64,000 bases of DNA from Schizophyllum amplum. Lineage: Eukaryota; Basidiomycota; Agaricomycetes; Agaricales; Schizophyllaceae. The stretch is taken from the NCBI GenBank assembly GCA_007026445.1, contig VDMD01000002.1:1426001-1490000 (forward strand), read 5' to 3'. Below are positions 11,979 to 23,110 of the stretch, one piece after another. The notes below the pieces were generated by a model, which had not been told where the DNA came from, did no database searches, and worked only from the letters and a program-made list of their open reading frames with translations. The number at the start of each line of letters is the position of its first letter. Within the stretch, counting starts at the first letter, position 1. A program made the translations under genes and the position numbers.

Positions 11979-14801
11979 TCACATCCCCAGCCCCAACAGC
12001 GAACCAGTCAGCCGTTCTGCGATGCTGTCGGGCTCCTGCCGCGCCATCTCTATCATGCTCAGCAGCTTCTTGATCCCAATCTGCAAGCGCGAGGACTCCT
12101 CGTCGCTGCTGAAGCCGGCCTCCTGCAGCATGCGCATCGCCGCGCGGCGCGCCTCGCTCGTCGGAAAGAGCTCGACCTCGCGCAACACCCTCTCCAGCGC
12201 AGACAGCGTCGATATGGGCGGCACGCGCATCTCCGAGTCGAATACCTCCGCCAGACCGAGATCTGTCAGAATTGGCCGTACCGTCGAGGTGGCGATAACC
12301 AGGAGACGGCGGCCCTTGGGCGGTCGCCGTGCTAACAGCACGAGTAGCGCCTGCAGAACCGCGTTCGAGAACCGTGCCCCCATCGGCGTCCAGTCTACAG
12401 GGCAGTAGTTAGCCCGTGCGCACATCCCAGCTTGTCGCCTTACCAATGAGCCGCTCGATATTATCTACGACGACAACGCTCAAGGGACTCTTGTAGCTGT
12501 CCGCGAAGACTTTGTTGATCGCAGACACCTTCTGCGCTTCCCCGAAGCCGACCATGTTGTCCGGCGAGATGAGCTTGATGAAGGGAAATTGCGATGCTTG
12601 CGCAATGCTCGCGCCCAGCGCCGTTTTGCCCGAGCCTGGCGGCCCATGCAACAAGATGCTGACAAGCGGCGTACGCGTCGACGTCCGCACCTGCTCAACA
12701 AACAGCTGGCCTGTCCGGAGCAGGTCCTGCAGGATGTCGTCAGCCCACAAATACACGGAATCAACGGCAGAAAATCACGCACATCAACCACTGTATCATA
12801 ATGGATGATACCGTTCTGAATAACCTGCGCCAGCTCCTCCTCGCTGACACCAAATGCGGGATGCACCTCCTCCAACGCCTGCATAAAGTCACCCCGATTG
12901 ACGCGCAGGTTCTCCACATCGTCCGAGATGCCGGCGACGGTGCCGACCTTGACGTGCCGGTTGAATGCAAAGGACGTGGCGCTCTTGATGAGGCCGCCAA
13001 TCTCGGCGCCGCTGAAGTTCTTGGTGAGGCCGGCGAGCTCGTTCAGGTCGACGTCGTCGTCCATAACGCCGTTGTGGCGCATCTTGGACGTGTGGATGTT
13101 GAGGATCTGCAGTCGGCCGTGCTCGTCGGGGAGCGCGATCTCCATGTGGACTTCCAGGCGGCCGGGGCGGAGGAGGGCCTCGTCGATCATGTCCTTGCGG
13201 TTCGTCATGCCGATGATGAGGATGTTGTTGAGTTGGTCCACACCGTCCATCTATACTAGTCAATTCCTAGCTCTACAAAACTGGGAGCGCCATACCTTGG
13301 AAAGCAGCTGATTGACGACGGTGTCACCAACACCTGTCCCGCTGTTCGTTGAGCCACGCTGTTTGAAGATGGCGTCCAGCTCATCGAAGATGATGATATG
13401 GAGACCGCTCTCGTCGCCCTTCTCCTTGTACTTCGCAACGGTAAGCGGCAACAAGTCACGCAGTTGAAGATACGCGCACCTCCTTCTCCGCGTCCGCAAA
13501 GAGCTTTCGGATGTTCTCTTCAGACGCACCGACGAACTTGCTCAGGATTTCCGGACCGTTGACAATCTTGGGTTCCCGAGCGTTGAGCATCTTTCCAATT
13601 TGGCGGGCGATGAGCGTCTTGCCGGTTCCCGGAGGTCCATGGAGGAGGAGACCTGAAAGATTGAATACAAAAATCAGTCACTTTAATGCACGCTCACCCT
13701 TTACATGCTGGATGCCGAGCTTGTCTACCAGACCGGGAGGGAATACACGGGAGGCGAAGGCGCGACGGAAGATGTCGGCGAATTCAGTGTCCAAGCCTCC
13801 GATGCCCATGTCCTCGAATTTGAAGTTGGGCGCGAGGATGGCGTTGGGCGGGGCTCTGTTATATGTCAGCCACGAGTGCACAACAAAGTAGGGCCAGCGC
13901 ACTTCTTCGCGCTCGACTTGATCTTGATGGCGCTGTCGGACGCCTTGACGAACGTCATGTCCGTCTTCTCCATGACGATGCCGACGCCCTGCAGCCCGCG
14001 CGCGCCACCGCCCCTGCTCTGCTCCTCCGCAAGGTCGAGCGTGCTGAGCCCGCGCACAGTGCCCTTCAGGTTCTGGCCGTGGTACTCGAAGACGATGACC
14101 TCGCCCTCGCTCATGACGATGCCGCTGAACGCGCGGAGGAAGGTCTTGGCCATGTCGTCCGCGGAGAAGACCTCGGCGATCTCGTGCCCGCGACGGAGGA
14201 AACCAATCTCGATGTCGAGCGACTGCAGGTAGGACGGGGAATGTGGGTGCGGGGGTGCGGGGAGGGGCTGAACGGGGACGCTGTCTCCGGACAGCGAGAG
14301 ACCGATCCATTGGCGCTGCATCGCAGACGCGCCGATATAACCTGGAGGTAGCTTGCCGGTGTCGTCGTGTCTGTGCATCATCAGCTTCGTCCACAACGAT
14401 GGGCCAGGGCGCGCACCTCACTGTGAGCGCAAACGCGTCCTTGACGAGCACATGCTGGCCGGGCGGAAAGTCGGAGGGGTGCACAATGAGGCAGTTGGTG
14501 AGCGCGAGCGCATCGCTGGGGCATCCCTGCACCTGGAAGCTGCGCGGGCTGTCAGTTTCCAAGCACGCGGGGTGACGACGCGCACGCACAGGCCTCCTCC
14601 TGACGATCGCGGTGGGGGATGGGGAGAGGGTCCCCGGCGGTCCATGCTGCGCTTCTCGAAGAGCGCGTTGGATGGATCGTTGTACTGGGGCATAGGATTG
14701 CGCGGGAGCGCCTGGTAGTTGCCGCTGCCGCCTGATGAGCGACCGTAGCCTGATGGCGGGGGAGGAGGCGTGTTGGCTGCGCCGCCGCGGAAAAAGCTCA
14801 T
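11979..14801 (-). CDS. SEC18: Sec18/NSF vesicular-fusion ATPase, 811 aa
   Basis: Nine exons: 14801-14590, 14539-14417, 14370-13903, 13855-13698, 13652-13480, 13430-13296, 13250-12783, 12726-12444 and 12394-11979. The N-domain starts after a Gly/Pro-rich leader ([18 protein letters not shown]). The D1 AAA module has Walker [13 protein letters not shown], Walker [12 protein letters not shown] and the second region of homology [17 protein letters not shown]. The D2 module has HGPPGSGKT and [11 protein letters not shown]. Length matches Sec18/NSF (about 750-800). The enzyme, recruited by alpha-SNAP, hydrolyses ATP to take apart SNARE complexes after membrane fusion. It is single-copy and essential in yeast. 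It shares a 156-base divergent promoter with the STIMATE-family gene on the plus strand. Confidence 0.97.
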
Positions 14802-14957
14802 GATGTTTGGGACGAAGAGGGATTATTGATTCAAATGCGTTGACCACGCCGGCGTCGTCAGTGTCAAGGACAAGTAAGTATGGGCGAAATGCCATCAGAT
14901 CCATTGACACAGCCCGGGCCGCGCCTCCTCGGCCTCCCATTGTTTTTCCCGACCGTG
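14802..14957. promoter_or_regulatory. Shared divergent promoter, SEC18 / STIMATE-family gene
   Basis: Only 156 bases separate the two start codons, so both promoters must overlap here or extend into the 5' coding ends. No clear TATA box. An in-frame ATG at 14880 could give the plus-strand protein 26 more residues. Confidence 0.5.
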
Positions 14958-16478
14958 ATGTCGTTAGAAGAGGGCGCCTCTGCAGACCCGTACGAGGACT
15001 CGCCAGGCGGCGGGTTCTTTGAAGACTACCCGGACGTCGACCGCCACTCATGCCAGCTCCTGGGCCCCACGGCGCTGGTAAGCAACCGCCCGCTCCTGCC
15101 TTCCGCACCCCTCACCGTCAAGCAGGTCGTCCAGGCGCTCATGGGCGTGTTCGTCATTGCCTCTCTGTTGTTCAAGAGATACAGAGAGAAGCCGAGACGA
15201 CCGTGGCGTATATGGTACGCGTCGCATACGAACTCTTGCTCCAAGTCCCAACCTTCGCAGGCTGTTCGATGTCTCCAAGCAGGTTGTCGGGCAGATGTTC
15301 GTGCACGGCGTCAACGTCCTCATCTCCGGTGTTGTCTCCCACCATACCTCGGCCAACGCTTGCGTATCCTACTTCCTCAACATCCTCATTGATACGACAC
15401 TCGGTGCGCCATTGTGCCTTATCGCGCCCGCCTCCCTGTTGACGCACATGCAGGTGTCGGCCTACTCTACCTCATTCTCCAACTCCTCGATGAACTCTTG
15501 ACCAACAAGATGCAGCTCCAGGGCTTCAAGTCAGGTATCTATGGCACTCCACCTCGAGTCAGCTTCTGGGCTCGCCAGTCAGCCATTTACGTTCTCGCCC
15601 TCACGACTATGAAGCTGCTGGTCGTCGGCCTGCTCGTCCTCTTTCCCGGAATTTTCAACATCGGCGAGTGGTTGCTCAGCTGGACATGGTCCGACGACGG
15701 AGAGGAAGGCTTCCAGGTCGTCTTGTACGTGGACACGAATATCTTCCGCCACATGCACTCATACTGCCCCAGCACCATGGGCCTGTTCCCCATCATCATG
15801 AACGTCCTGCAGTTCTGGCTCATCGACTCCATCGTCAAAGCCTCCGAAGTCACATCCCCTAAACTGGACGAGCACGACGAGCACGACCATCTGGACCGGG
15901 AGCCGCTGTTCCATGCCTCGTCCGATGATGAAGACGACGACGACGACACAGAGCGCCCTCGCCACGACATCGAGAACCCACGCATTCACTCACGATCACG
16001 CTCCCCCGCCCGAAGGTCACGCTCCGTGCACAAGGACGACGCCAGCATCCGAAGTGCCTCCATCAGCGACCTCAAGGGCACCCCTCCCGGGACTCAGGTG
16101 CATGGAACTCAGGTGCATGATGAGCCCCACTCGTATCCCCCGAGTTTGTCGAGCAGTCTTGCATCAGCGTCAACAGTGTCCTCCGCCGCCGGGAGCCTGA
16201 CGCCCAAGTCTGCTTCGAAGCCCAAGCGGAAGGAGCCGCCAGCCGCGCTCAATATCGGCCGTACGACGCAGCTCTCTGCAAAGGTACCCATGCAGGACTT
16301 GGAGCCACATCATGATGAGGGCAACGACAGCTGGGCGAACTGGGATGACGGCGACGACTGGGCGGAGCGGGTGGGTGAGGAAGAGTGGACGGGCCGGCGA
16401 ATATCGACCAAGAAGGATGAGCTGGGGAGTGTGTGGGAGAACCCGAGCCCAGCATTGGTAGCGCGGAAGATGGATTAA
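14958..16478 (+). CDS. STIMATE/YPL162C family vacuolar or ER membrane protein, 442 aa
   Basis: Five exons: 14958-15077, 15126-15214, 15261-15403, 15454-15724 and 15773-16478. The conserved block begins CQLLGPTAL then [27 protein letters not shown], followed by [21 protein letters not shown] and several hydrophobic segments ([56 protein letters not shown]). These are signatures of the STIMATE (TMEM110) family, whose yeast member YPL162C is a vacuolar membrane protein. Animal STIMATE regulates ER-plasma membrane calcium contact sites; the fungal role is not established. The last 200 residues are a hydrophilic Asp/Glu- and Ser-rich tail. Introns at 15078-15125 and 15725-15772 are both 48 nt and stop-free; the family alignment argues for removing them. 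An upstream in-frame ATG lies at 14880. Confidence 0.88.
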
Positions 16479-16713
16479 TAGATACGGACACCATGTAGCC
16501 TCTACTCGTACATAGCACATATACGCCTGGTCATTATACACTATGTTAAGTAATCAGGAAGGGCTCGAAGATATGTACAAAGGCATCTGGCCTGGCCCGC
16601 ATCGGGTGGCGCGAAAGTAATGAATTATGAGGTACACGTGGGCAACGCGCCTTGATCGTCAGCCACTTGCAGAATCACCAAAATCTTTGCCATTGGCGCC
16701 GACATCGCCCACG

Positions 16714-18861
16714 ATGGACGTCGATCCCCCACAAGCAAACGGTGGCGCTCTCTCCCTAGAGAACATTCTCGGCGAGGACCATGAGACCCTCGAGCACCCC
16801 GGGCTGAACGGCAAGCCCGTCGGTGGCTGGGACGAGGAAGCCACCGAGCGCCCTGTCGCCGAGGGCTTCTGTATAGAGTGCGAAGGTGCGCCACACTATA
16901 GCTTGACTATAGCACGGACGCTGATTGGCCCTGTAGACCAGCCTGCGCAGGTGCACTGCGACACGTGTGGCGACGCGTATTGCGAGGTGTGCTACGCCGC
17001 CCAGCACCGCAAGGGCTCGCGCAAGCGGCATGCCATGCGCCCGCTCAGTGAACAACCGGAGAAAAAGGCGAAGAACGAAACCGGTGCGGTTGCGGAGGCT
17101 GCGACCGAGGCGGTTAGCACGCGGCTTCCTTCGCGAGAACAAAGGCTGATCCGCATTGCAGGACGAGGGCGACTCGGACGACGAGGAGTGGGTAGACGCG
17201 GCCCCTGCGCCTACGGGCGAGCCGCTTGGTGCAGCGCCGGCGGTTGGGGACAGCGTCGGGGAGTGGTTCGTGGAGCGGGCAAAGTACATTCCACTACGCC
17301 TGACCTTGGGCGAACGCAAGTTCCTACGGTTGCTGGAAGCGGCACTGAATGTGTCTGAGTACACTGACAAGGTGCGTCCGTCCCACTACTTTTTAGTCTG
17401 TCGTCATTCACGCACGCATAGATCGACACCATCGGCTTCGGGCTGTCGAAGGCGAAACGTATCGTGCAGCAGATCCGGGAACTCTGTGCGATCATGTCCG
17501 GCTTGCTGCTTGCTGCCGACTACAAGCAGGGCCAGGAACTATTCTCCGACCGTGACTTCGACAAGAACGCCGAGTTCTACCAGCGCGTCTTCGAGCTGGG
17601 TCGACGGCACAAAATCATGAACCCGGACAAGATGCGCTCGACATATGGCAAGCTCATTTATCTATTGCAGGTCCGTCGTCGTTTCGTCTCTGCTCAGGCC
17701 TCATACAAACACCCCGGTAGGACAGCCAGACGGCCGAAGTCAAGGACATCCTCAACTTTTCGTGCGTTTCCCCGATCAAGACGGTGTATACCGTGCTGGA
17801 GGAGGCGGAAGCAACGGACATGTTACGCGAAGACATGATCACGGTGGCTACCAAAGAGATATACTCGGAGGGCCGTGCGCGGCGAGACATTCAGAAGGAC
17901 ATCAAAGCGAAGGAGCGCGCGATCGAGCAGCTCGCGTCGCGCTACGCTCGCGACGGCCTTACGCAGGAGCAGATACGACAATGTCTGTATTCCATCGGCG
18001 ACAACCATGCGTTCCTGCGCGCCAACCGTGACCCTTGCGAAAAGATGATCGGTTACTTGAAGCAGTTCTTCCAGCCCACGCAAGCGAAGGATTCCAAGTC
18101 AAGCCTGGCCATCCGAAGTGGTAAGGGCGGCGCACGCCTCTCACACGACCACTCAAAACAGTACGCCTATGTGCTGCAGAGTCTTACTCTCTGGCGCGAG
18201 ATCTTGCACGGTGAGTGAACATACTACAACCGTGGAAACAGTGCTCAGATGACGTTCCATAGACATGTTCCGCCTGTGGTCACTCGCCGAACAAGACCTG
18301 CTCTCCGACAAAGTCTCGTACCGCCTGCGCGACACCGGCCAAGGCCTCAACCGCGTGCAGGCCGCGCCCAAGACCTCACGCATGATGCAGTCCATCCTGC
18401 ACAAAGCGCAGTCCTCCGTCGGCTCCTGGATCGGCTCCAGCGTCATTCACATGGGAGACCACAACGTACCCAACGCGCTGCTCTTCATCGACAAGTACAC
18501 GCAGATCTACCGCATCCTGCTGCCTATTTGCAACACGCTGCAGCAAATCCCAGGGCTGGCGAAGGGGAGCCCGGCGATCGCATCGTATATCGAAGACGAA
18601 TTTGGCTCGGTGGAAGGCGCACAGCGCGAGATCCTGAGCGACTTTTTCCGGCACGGGTTCGATGGGTCGGGCGCGGATAATTTCTTCGATGCGGGCAGCT
18701 GCATCGATGGGCGGTTGACGAGCGCCTGGAATTGGTGCTCGTCTCTGGAAAAGAAGCGCTACTTCCATATTTTCCTCTTGACAGGTGGGCAATTTTGTAG
18801 CGCTTGTGTGTAGCTGGCTGACATACTATCAGGTTTCGTGGGCTTTGACGGAGACTGGTAA
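16714..18861 (+). CDS. B-box zinc finger plus DUF2009 (UPF0652) protein, 615 aa
   Basis: Seven exons: 16714-16885, 16937-17112, 17162-17371, 17422-17670, 17721-18210, 18263-18784 and 18833-18861. Residues around 53-95 form a B-box-like finger (FCIECEDQPAQVHCDTCGDAYCEVC followed by HRKGSRKRH). The remainder matches DUF2009: ERKFLRLLEAALNVSEYTDK, IVQQIRELCAIMSGLLLAADYKQG, RSTYGKLIYLLQD, and KKRYFHIFLLTGFVGFDGDW at the very end. The biochemical role of DUF2009 is unknown; members are found across eukaryotes. The finger suggests a ubiquitin- or protein-binding role, by inference only. Intron 2 uses a less usual GTTAGC donor. The last exon is only 29 nt. Confidence 0.87.
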
Positions 18862-19258
18862 CAACCGTAACCTGTAGGATACTCAGGCTCATGTAGAAGC
18901 TATGCGCATTGTAGACCTTTTTTTGTGATTGCATCGAGATCCCCGCCACCGTTGCCAACTTCGTTTCCCTTCTTTGCGCATTCCCCGATGTCACCCACAT
19001 CGATAGACGACGGCCGACACGTTAACGACCCCCCAACTCAGCGTTCACTCGGTTGGTCTTATCACTAGCTACGTTGACGACCATGAGGACTCAGGTCCAG
19101 TTGGGGCCTCTCCGCTCAGATGCTGAAGTAAAGTGCGATGCAGAGAAGGGCGAGTCCAGGAGAGATCGGTGGCACTGGTCGTACTTACAACAGCGGTGAA
19201 GCAAAAATCACACCATGGACAAAAATATGTAACGCGAGGCAAAGGTTGCTTGAGGGGA
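18862..19258. other. Intergenic 3' region, no gene recognised
   Basis: Follows the DUF2009 gene and ends at the target-site duplication of the element at 19268. No open frame of interest. Confidence 0.4.
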
Positions 19259-19267
19259 TGCCCAGGT
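19259..19267. repeat. Left target-site duplication of the 19.3-20.4 kb element
   Basis: TGCCCAGGT, repeated exactly at 20368-20376. The base before it (A) also matches, so the duplication may be 10 bp. Confidence 0.6.
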
Positions 19268-19269
19268 TA

Positions 19270-19392
19270 GTCTGCTTCAAATCACGCCCTGATTATAGGA
19301 GTGCCCACATTTGATGTCACCTGACGTTTTCCACGCTTTAACTTCCCTTTTATGCAGCGATATCCGGGCGGATCCTCGGTCCGAAAGCCAAC
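19270..19392 (+). repeat. Left inverted arm
   Basis: Begins GTCTGCTTCAAATCACGCCC. It is the near-perfect reverse complement of 20216-20338. Confidence 0.85.
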
Positions 19393-20215
19393 GCTACTGA
19401 CGCGAACGCTCGCCTACAACTGCCTGCTCGTCTCGCCCGTCGCTGTCTGCGCAGTGCGCAAGTGAATTTTTGTCATAAAATTTTTCTGAAGTCGCTTGAT
19501 GGTGACTATAATTTTATTTTATGAATGTTGACAAGCTGCAAGGCCTCAACGAAGTTCGAACTTGAATCCGGCGAACTCTGCTGGAATGCCAATAATCTGG
19601 TCTGCTGTGGAAAACCATAAAACGCGTCCATAATTTAGTCGAATTCGTTCCGTTGTGGTCGGTGCCCATGAGCGTCTTGAACCTGTGTTGCAACTTGACG
19701 GTCGAGTATTTATTGCCACTCACTCAACGTCCTCGACGGTGCGGTACATCATCTCGTGAGCCGTGTCTTGTCAAACGGCGAAGCATACGCTCACCTCAGT
19801 CTTGAGCGCCGAGAGATACGCCCATCGACGCGGTACGTTCTCGATAGTCCTGAGGCCCGGACTTTTGCACCGAGTTTTACAGCTCAGTAATGAAATTTGT
19901 GGCATTCTTCTCAGTCGCGCGATTCCGCCGATTCTTTGTTGCGTTTACCGTCAGACGGGCCCTACGCGCCACGACGCGTCTCTATGGGTGTCTGACTGCC
20001 GTGTTTGTCCTTCTGCATACATAACACGTATATAGAGACAAATATTCTTCGCGCTTCGTACCACGAGGAGTACTTAGGTCCACGGATTTATTCGATCTCG
20101 CCACTCGTTGCCGTCCGTCAACGAGGGCTGTTAAGGTAGTGTTTGATATCCGTGCAGACAGCAGCAGGCAAGACAAGTTGAAGGCGAACGTTCGCGCCAG
20201 TGACGCAGCGCACGG

Positions 20216-20338
20216 GTTGGCTTTCGGACCGAGGATCCGCCCGGATATCGCTACATAAAAGGGAAGTTAAAGCGTGGAAAACATCAGGTGACATCAAATG
20301 CGGGCACTCCTATAATCAGGGCGTGATTTGAAGCAGAC
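20216..20338 (-). repeat. Right inverted arm
   Basis: Reverse complement of the left arm with about three substitutions, ending GCGTGATTTGAAGCAGAC. Confidence 0.85.
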
Positions 20339-20355
20339 GTTCTACGAACGTCTGC
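20333..20355. repeat. Perfect palindrome at right end of element
   Basis: GCAGACGTTC, three-base loop TAC, GAACGTCTGC. The 10-bp arms match perfectly. It overlaps the outer end of the right inverted arm and is absent from the left end. Confidence 0.8.
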
Positions 20356-20367
20356 CGCGGGAGACTA

Positions 20368-20376
20368 TGCCCAGGT
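20368..20376. repeat. Right target-site duplication
   Basis: TGCCCAGGT, identical to 19259-19267. Confidence 0.6.
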
Positions 20377-20667
20377 CGTCTGCGTCTTGTTCTCTTGAGA
20401 CTGCCGTGTTCGAACTTCGCACTTCTCAACCTCCATGCCTTTTTACACGTTCATCTCGCTTTACAGTACTGGTTCCTGGAATCTGATGCGCTACGCGTCT
20501 CGGTCTTGCTCCACCTCGTTGAGCGCCAGCTCGCGCTCACTCGAAGGTCACGAGAGCGCGCGACGCGAATGGATTGTGGCCACCGGCCCAAGAAGCGAAA
20601 TAGTGCCGTAAACCCCTTCTAAATTGACCACTCGTGTAAAGGAAGCAGCCGGTACTTATACCACGTA
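20377..20667. other. Intergenic, 3' side of the GH5 gene
   Basis: No gene recognised; should contain the terminator of the minus-strand GH5 gene. Confidence 0.4.
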
Positions 20668-23110
20668 TCAGGTCCGCGCGATGAAATACAAGAGTACACC
20701 CAGAAGTACCACACTGAGCATCACGACCTGCCCACCGAAGTCGCCCCAGAAATCATTCAAGACGAAGGCCGGCCGCTGTGGCGAGTCAACCGCGACATGA
20801 ACCCTATGCAACACACCAGGCTCGTTTCGCGCCGTCACGATGAAGAGCGTCTGTCGCCCTTGGTCGTGCACGTAGCGGTCACCCTCCTCCAAGCCGGTGA
20901 CCCGCACCCGCCGCCCCTGCGTCATCTGTGCAGGCAGAAAGAGCTCCGTCTCCCGCGCACGCACGGGAGGCTGGGACGGTGCGGACGGATACTGCGTTGC
21001 GTCGCTCGTCGGGCCGACGCGGATGTCCTCCGCCGCACCAGGGCTTGACGCCCACTCAAACTCGCATTCCCCCTCAGTGATCTCGTAGCGGAAGCGCAGC
21101 GGCACGCCAGCCGTCTTCGCTGGGTACGGGCGCACGATGGCGGGCAATATGCGTCCGCCGTTGTCGAGCGTCGGCGCGTCCTGTGGAATGGGCCCCGGGC
21201 GCTGCGGGTCGTCGAAGAGCAGGAAGGGCGGGAGCGCGCGTTTCCGGCTGAACCATGAGAAGTTCTCCCCGTTCCAATCATCGCCCGTCGCGTCGTCGTT
21301 CAGTGGGTTGTAGTTCCACAGCGTGAACCCAACCAGGGCGCGGTCGAGTGCGGTGACCAGGGCGTCCATAGCGCGCAGCTGCCACGTGTAGTCGTCCGTG
21401 GTGAACGCCTCGCCTTTGTTGAGGTTCATGGGGATGCCGCACTCCCCAATGAGCACCGGGCGCTCGCCGAGGGAGGCGTACCCTGCGTTGACGATGTTAC
21501 GGATCTGCAGCGCGTAGTTGTCGCGCGCGCCCGCATGACCCCAGTAGAGCGCGCGGGGGAGGAACATTCCGCGGGAGAGGCCCTGTACGTTGACGGTGAA
21601 GTCGCCAAACTCGCCGGAGAAGAGGGTGTTAAGGTCGTACCAATGTGGCGCGTAGACCATATTTGGTAGCTGGTGCTCGCGCCAGGACGGCGGGCAGAAC
21701 TCGTTCGGAATGGGCTCGACGAAGAGGAACTTGTTGGGGGCAGCGGAGTGGACGCGGTCGGACCACCGTGCAAGGAAGGGGTAGTAGAAATCGGTGTACC
21801 AGTCGACCGGCTTGCCTGTCATGGGATGTTTGGAGAAGTAGTTTTCCCGAAGGGCGACCGCGGTGTCTTTCTTGACATCCCAGCCCCAGACGCCGTGCAT
21901 CTCCCACACGCAATGACCACCAGTGGGCCCGTCATCCCGCCATACCTTCCGCTTGTCGACGTTCAGCACCGCGCTGCCCGTCTTGCGCGTCGGAAAGGGG
22001 AACGAACGCGTCCAGTGGGCGACCTCTGTCGGACGGCCGGCGCCAAGCTGGAACGACTGAAAGGCGCTAGGCACATATGACAGGTGCAGGTCGGTATTAT
22101 AATCAAAGCTGTGCAGAGACTTCAGGTCGATGTAGCCCCGGTGAGGCTCATTCATGATCTCGAAGCCGATGACACCGTCGAGGTCGCCGACGGCGCGCAC
22201 GACGTGCTCAAACATGTTGAGGAAGGCGTCCTGCAGGTAGTCCTGTATGGGGATCTGGGCGTCGGTGACCTTGAGCTTCGGGGCGAACGTGTTGCCGGCC
22301 CAGAAGATGGTCGACATGGTTGCGGCGGCTAGCTTCTGGTAGCCACAGGGCCAGATGCCGCGTTCGTCCTCGATGTGGCCACCACCAACTACGCCGCGCA
22401 AGAATGCTGCACCTGTCTCCTCCAATGCGTGCAAATCGAATCCCACGGCGTCCACGGTCCATGCAGGCGCGCCGGAGCCGCCTGAGTAGCGCGACCAGAC
22501 GTCCTGGTGCATCGACACGAAGGCAGCGAGTCCGTACTGGGGGAGCATTGAGAGCAGGGCGCGGATGTAGTCCAAATATTCGGTGTCGTATACTTCTGGA
22601 CCGGCATGCTCAACGGCCTCCCAGGTTACGAGAAAGCGGACGAATGTAAGGCCCCATCGTCGTAGTCGGGATAGATGTTCATGGGCCTCCTCAAGGGGAA
22701 ACGGGCGGCCAACGAAGGTCGCACTGTGGTGCTCAGCAGGGAATATATCATGGTCATGATTGACTGGGCTTGGTTTCTGGATAAGCTTTGGGGCGCGGAG
22801 GGCGTTGCATGGACACGCACGTTTTGCAGGACCCAGACAGGTTCACGCCTCTAAGGTTGCAGACGCGTCCGTACCCGTCTATAAAATGTCTTCCATAGCT
22901 GCGTATACGGCCCGCTGTTGCCTCTGGCGACCAGTCATGGGCGTACGAGCTTGTTGATCCTGGCTTGTAGTCGGCGGCGAGCGACGCATGGTCGATGAAT
23001 GCACCGTCCGACTGAGTCGCGGTCGGAGGAGACGTCTTCTTCAACGTCTGGGGACCTTTGCTGTCTCCGACAAGCACAAAAGATGCCTCAGAGTCAGAAT
23101 TGGAGTCCAT
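20668..23110 (-). CDS. GH5 glycosidase, steryl-/ceramide-glucosidase type (EGCrP-like), 796 aa
   Basis: Two exons, 23110-22821 and 22768-20668, with a 52-nt intron. The acceptor giving CKTPVNHDHDIFP restores the family reading. The TIM-barrel shows the strand-4 acid/base Glu in GFEIMNEPH (about residue 304) and the strand-7 nucleophile in VLIGECGIP (about 539). After the barrel come a beta-rich domain and a C-terminal hydrophobic stretch (GGQVVMLSVVLLGVLLYFIART) that could anchor the protein in a membrane. The N-terminus has no signal peptide. This arrangement fits fungal GH5 subfamily 12 enzymes, which remove glucose from ceramide or sterol in the cell interior. Which lipid is the substrate cannot be read from the sequence. 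Confidence 0.9.

Larger units (their letters stand above)
19268..20367. mobile_element. Candidate non-autonomous Mutator-like DNA element, about 1.1 kb
   Basis: Two inverted arms of 123 bp, 19270-19392 and 20216-20338, differ at about three positions. Weaker inverted similarity continues inward for roughly 60 bp. Both ends share TAGTCT/AGACTA, and the outside is flanked by an exact 9-bp direct repeat (TGCCCAGGT). Long arms with a 9-11 bp duplication are the pattern of Mutator-like elements. No transposase or other credible frame is present in the 820-bp interior, which is more AT-rich than the surroundings (for example around 19460-19530). The right end carries about 27 extra bases compared with the left, containing a perfect palindrome. 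Family assignment is inference from structure. Confidence 0.65.
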
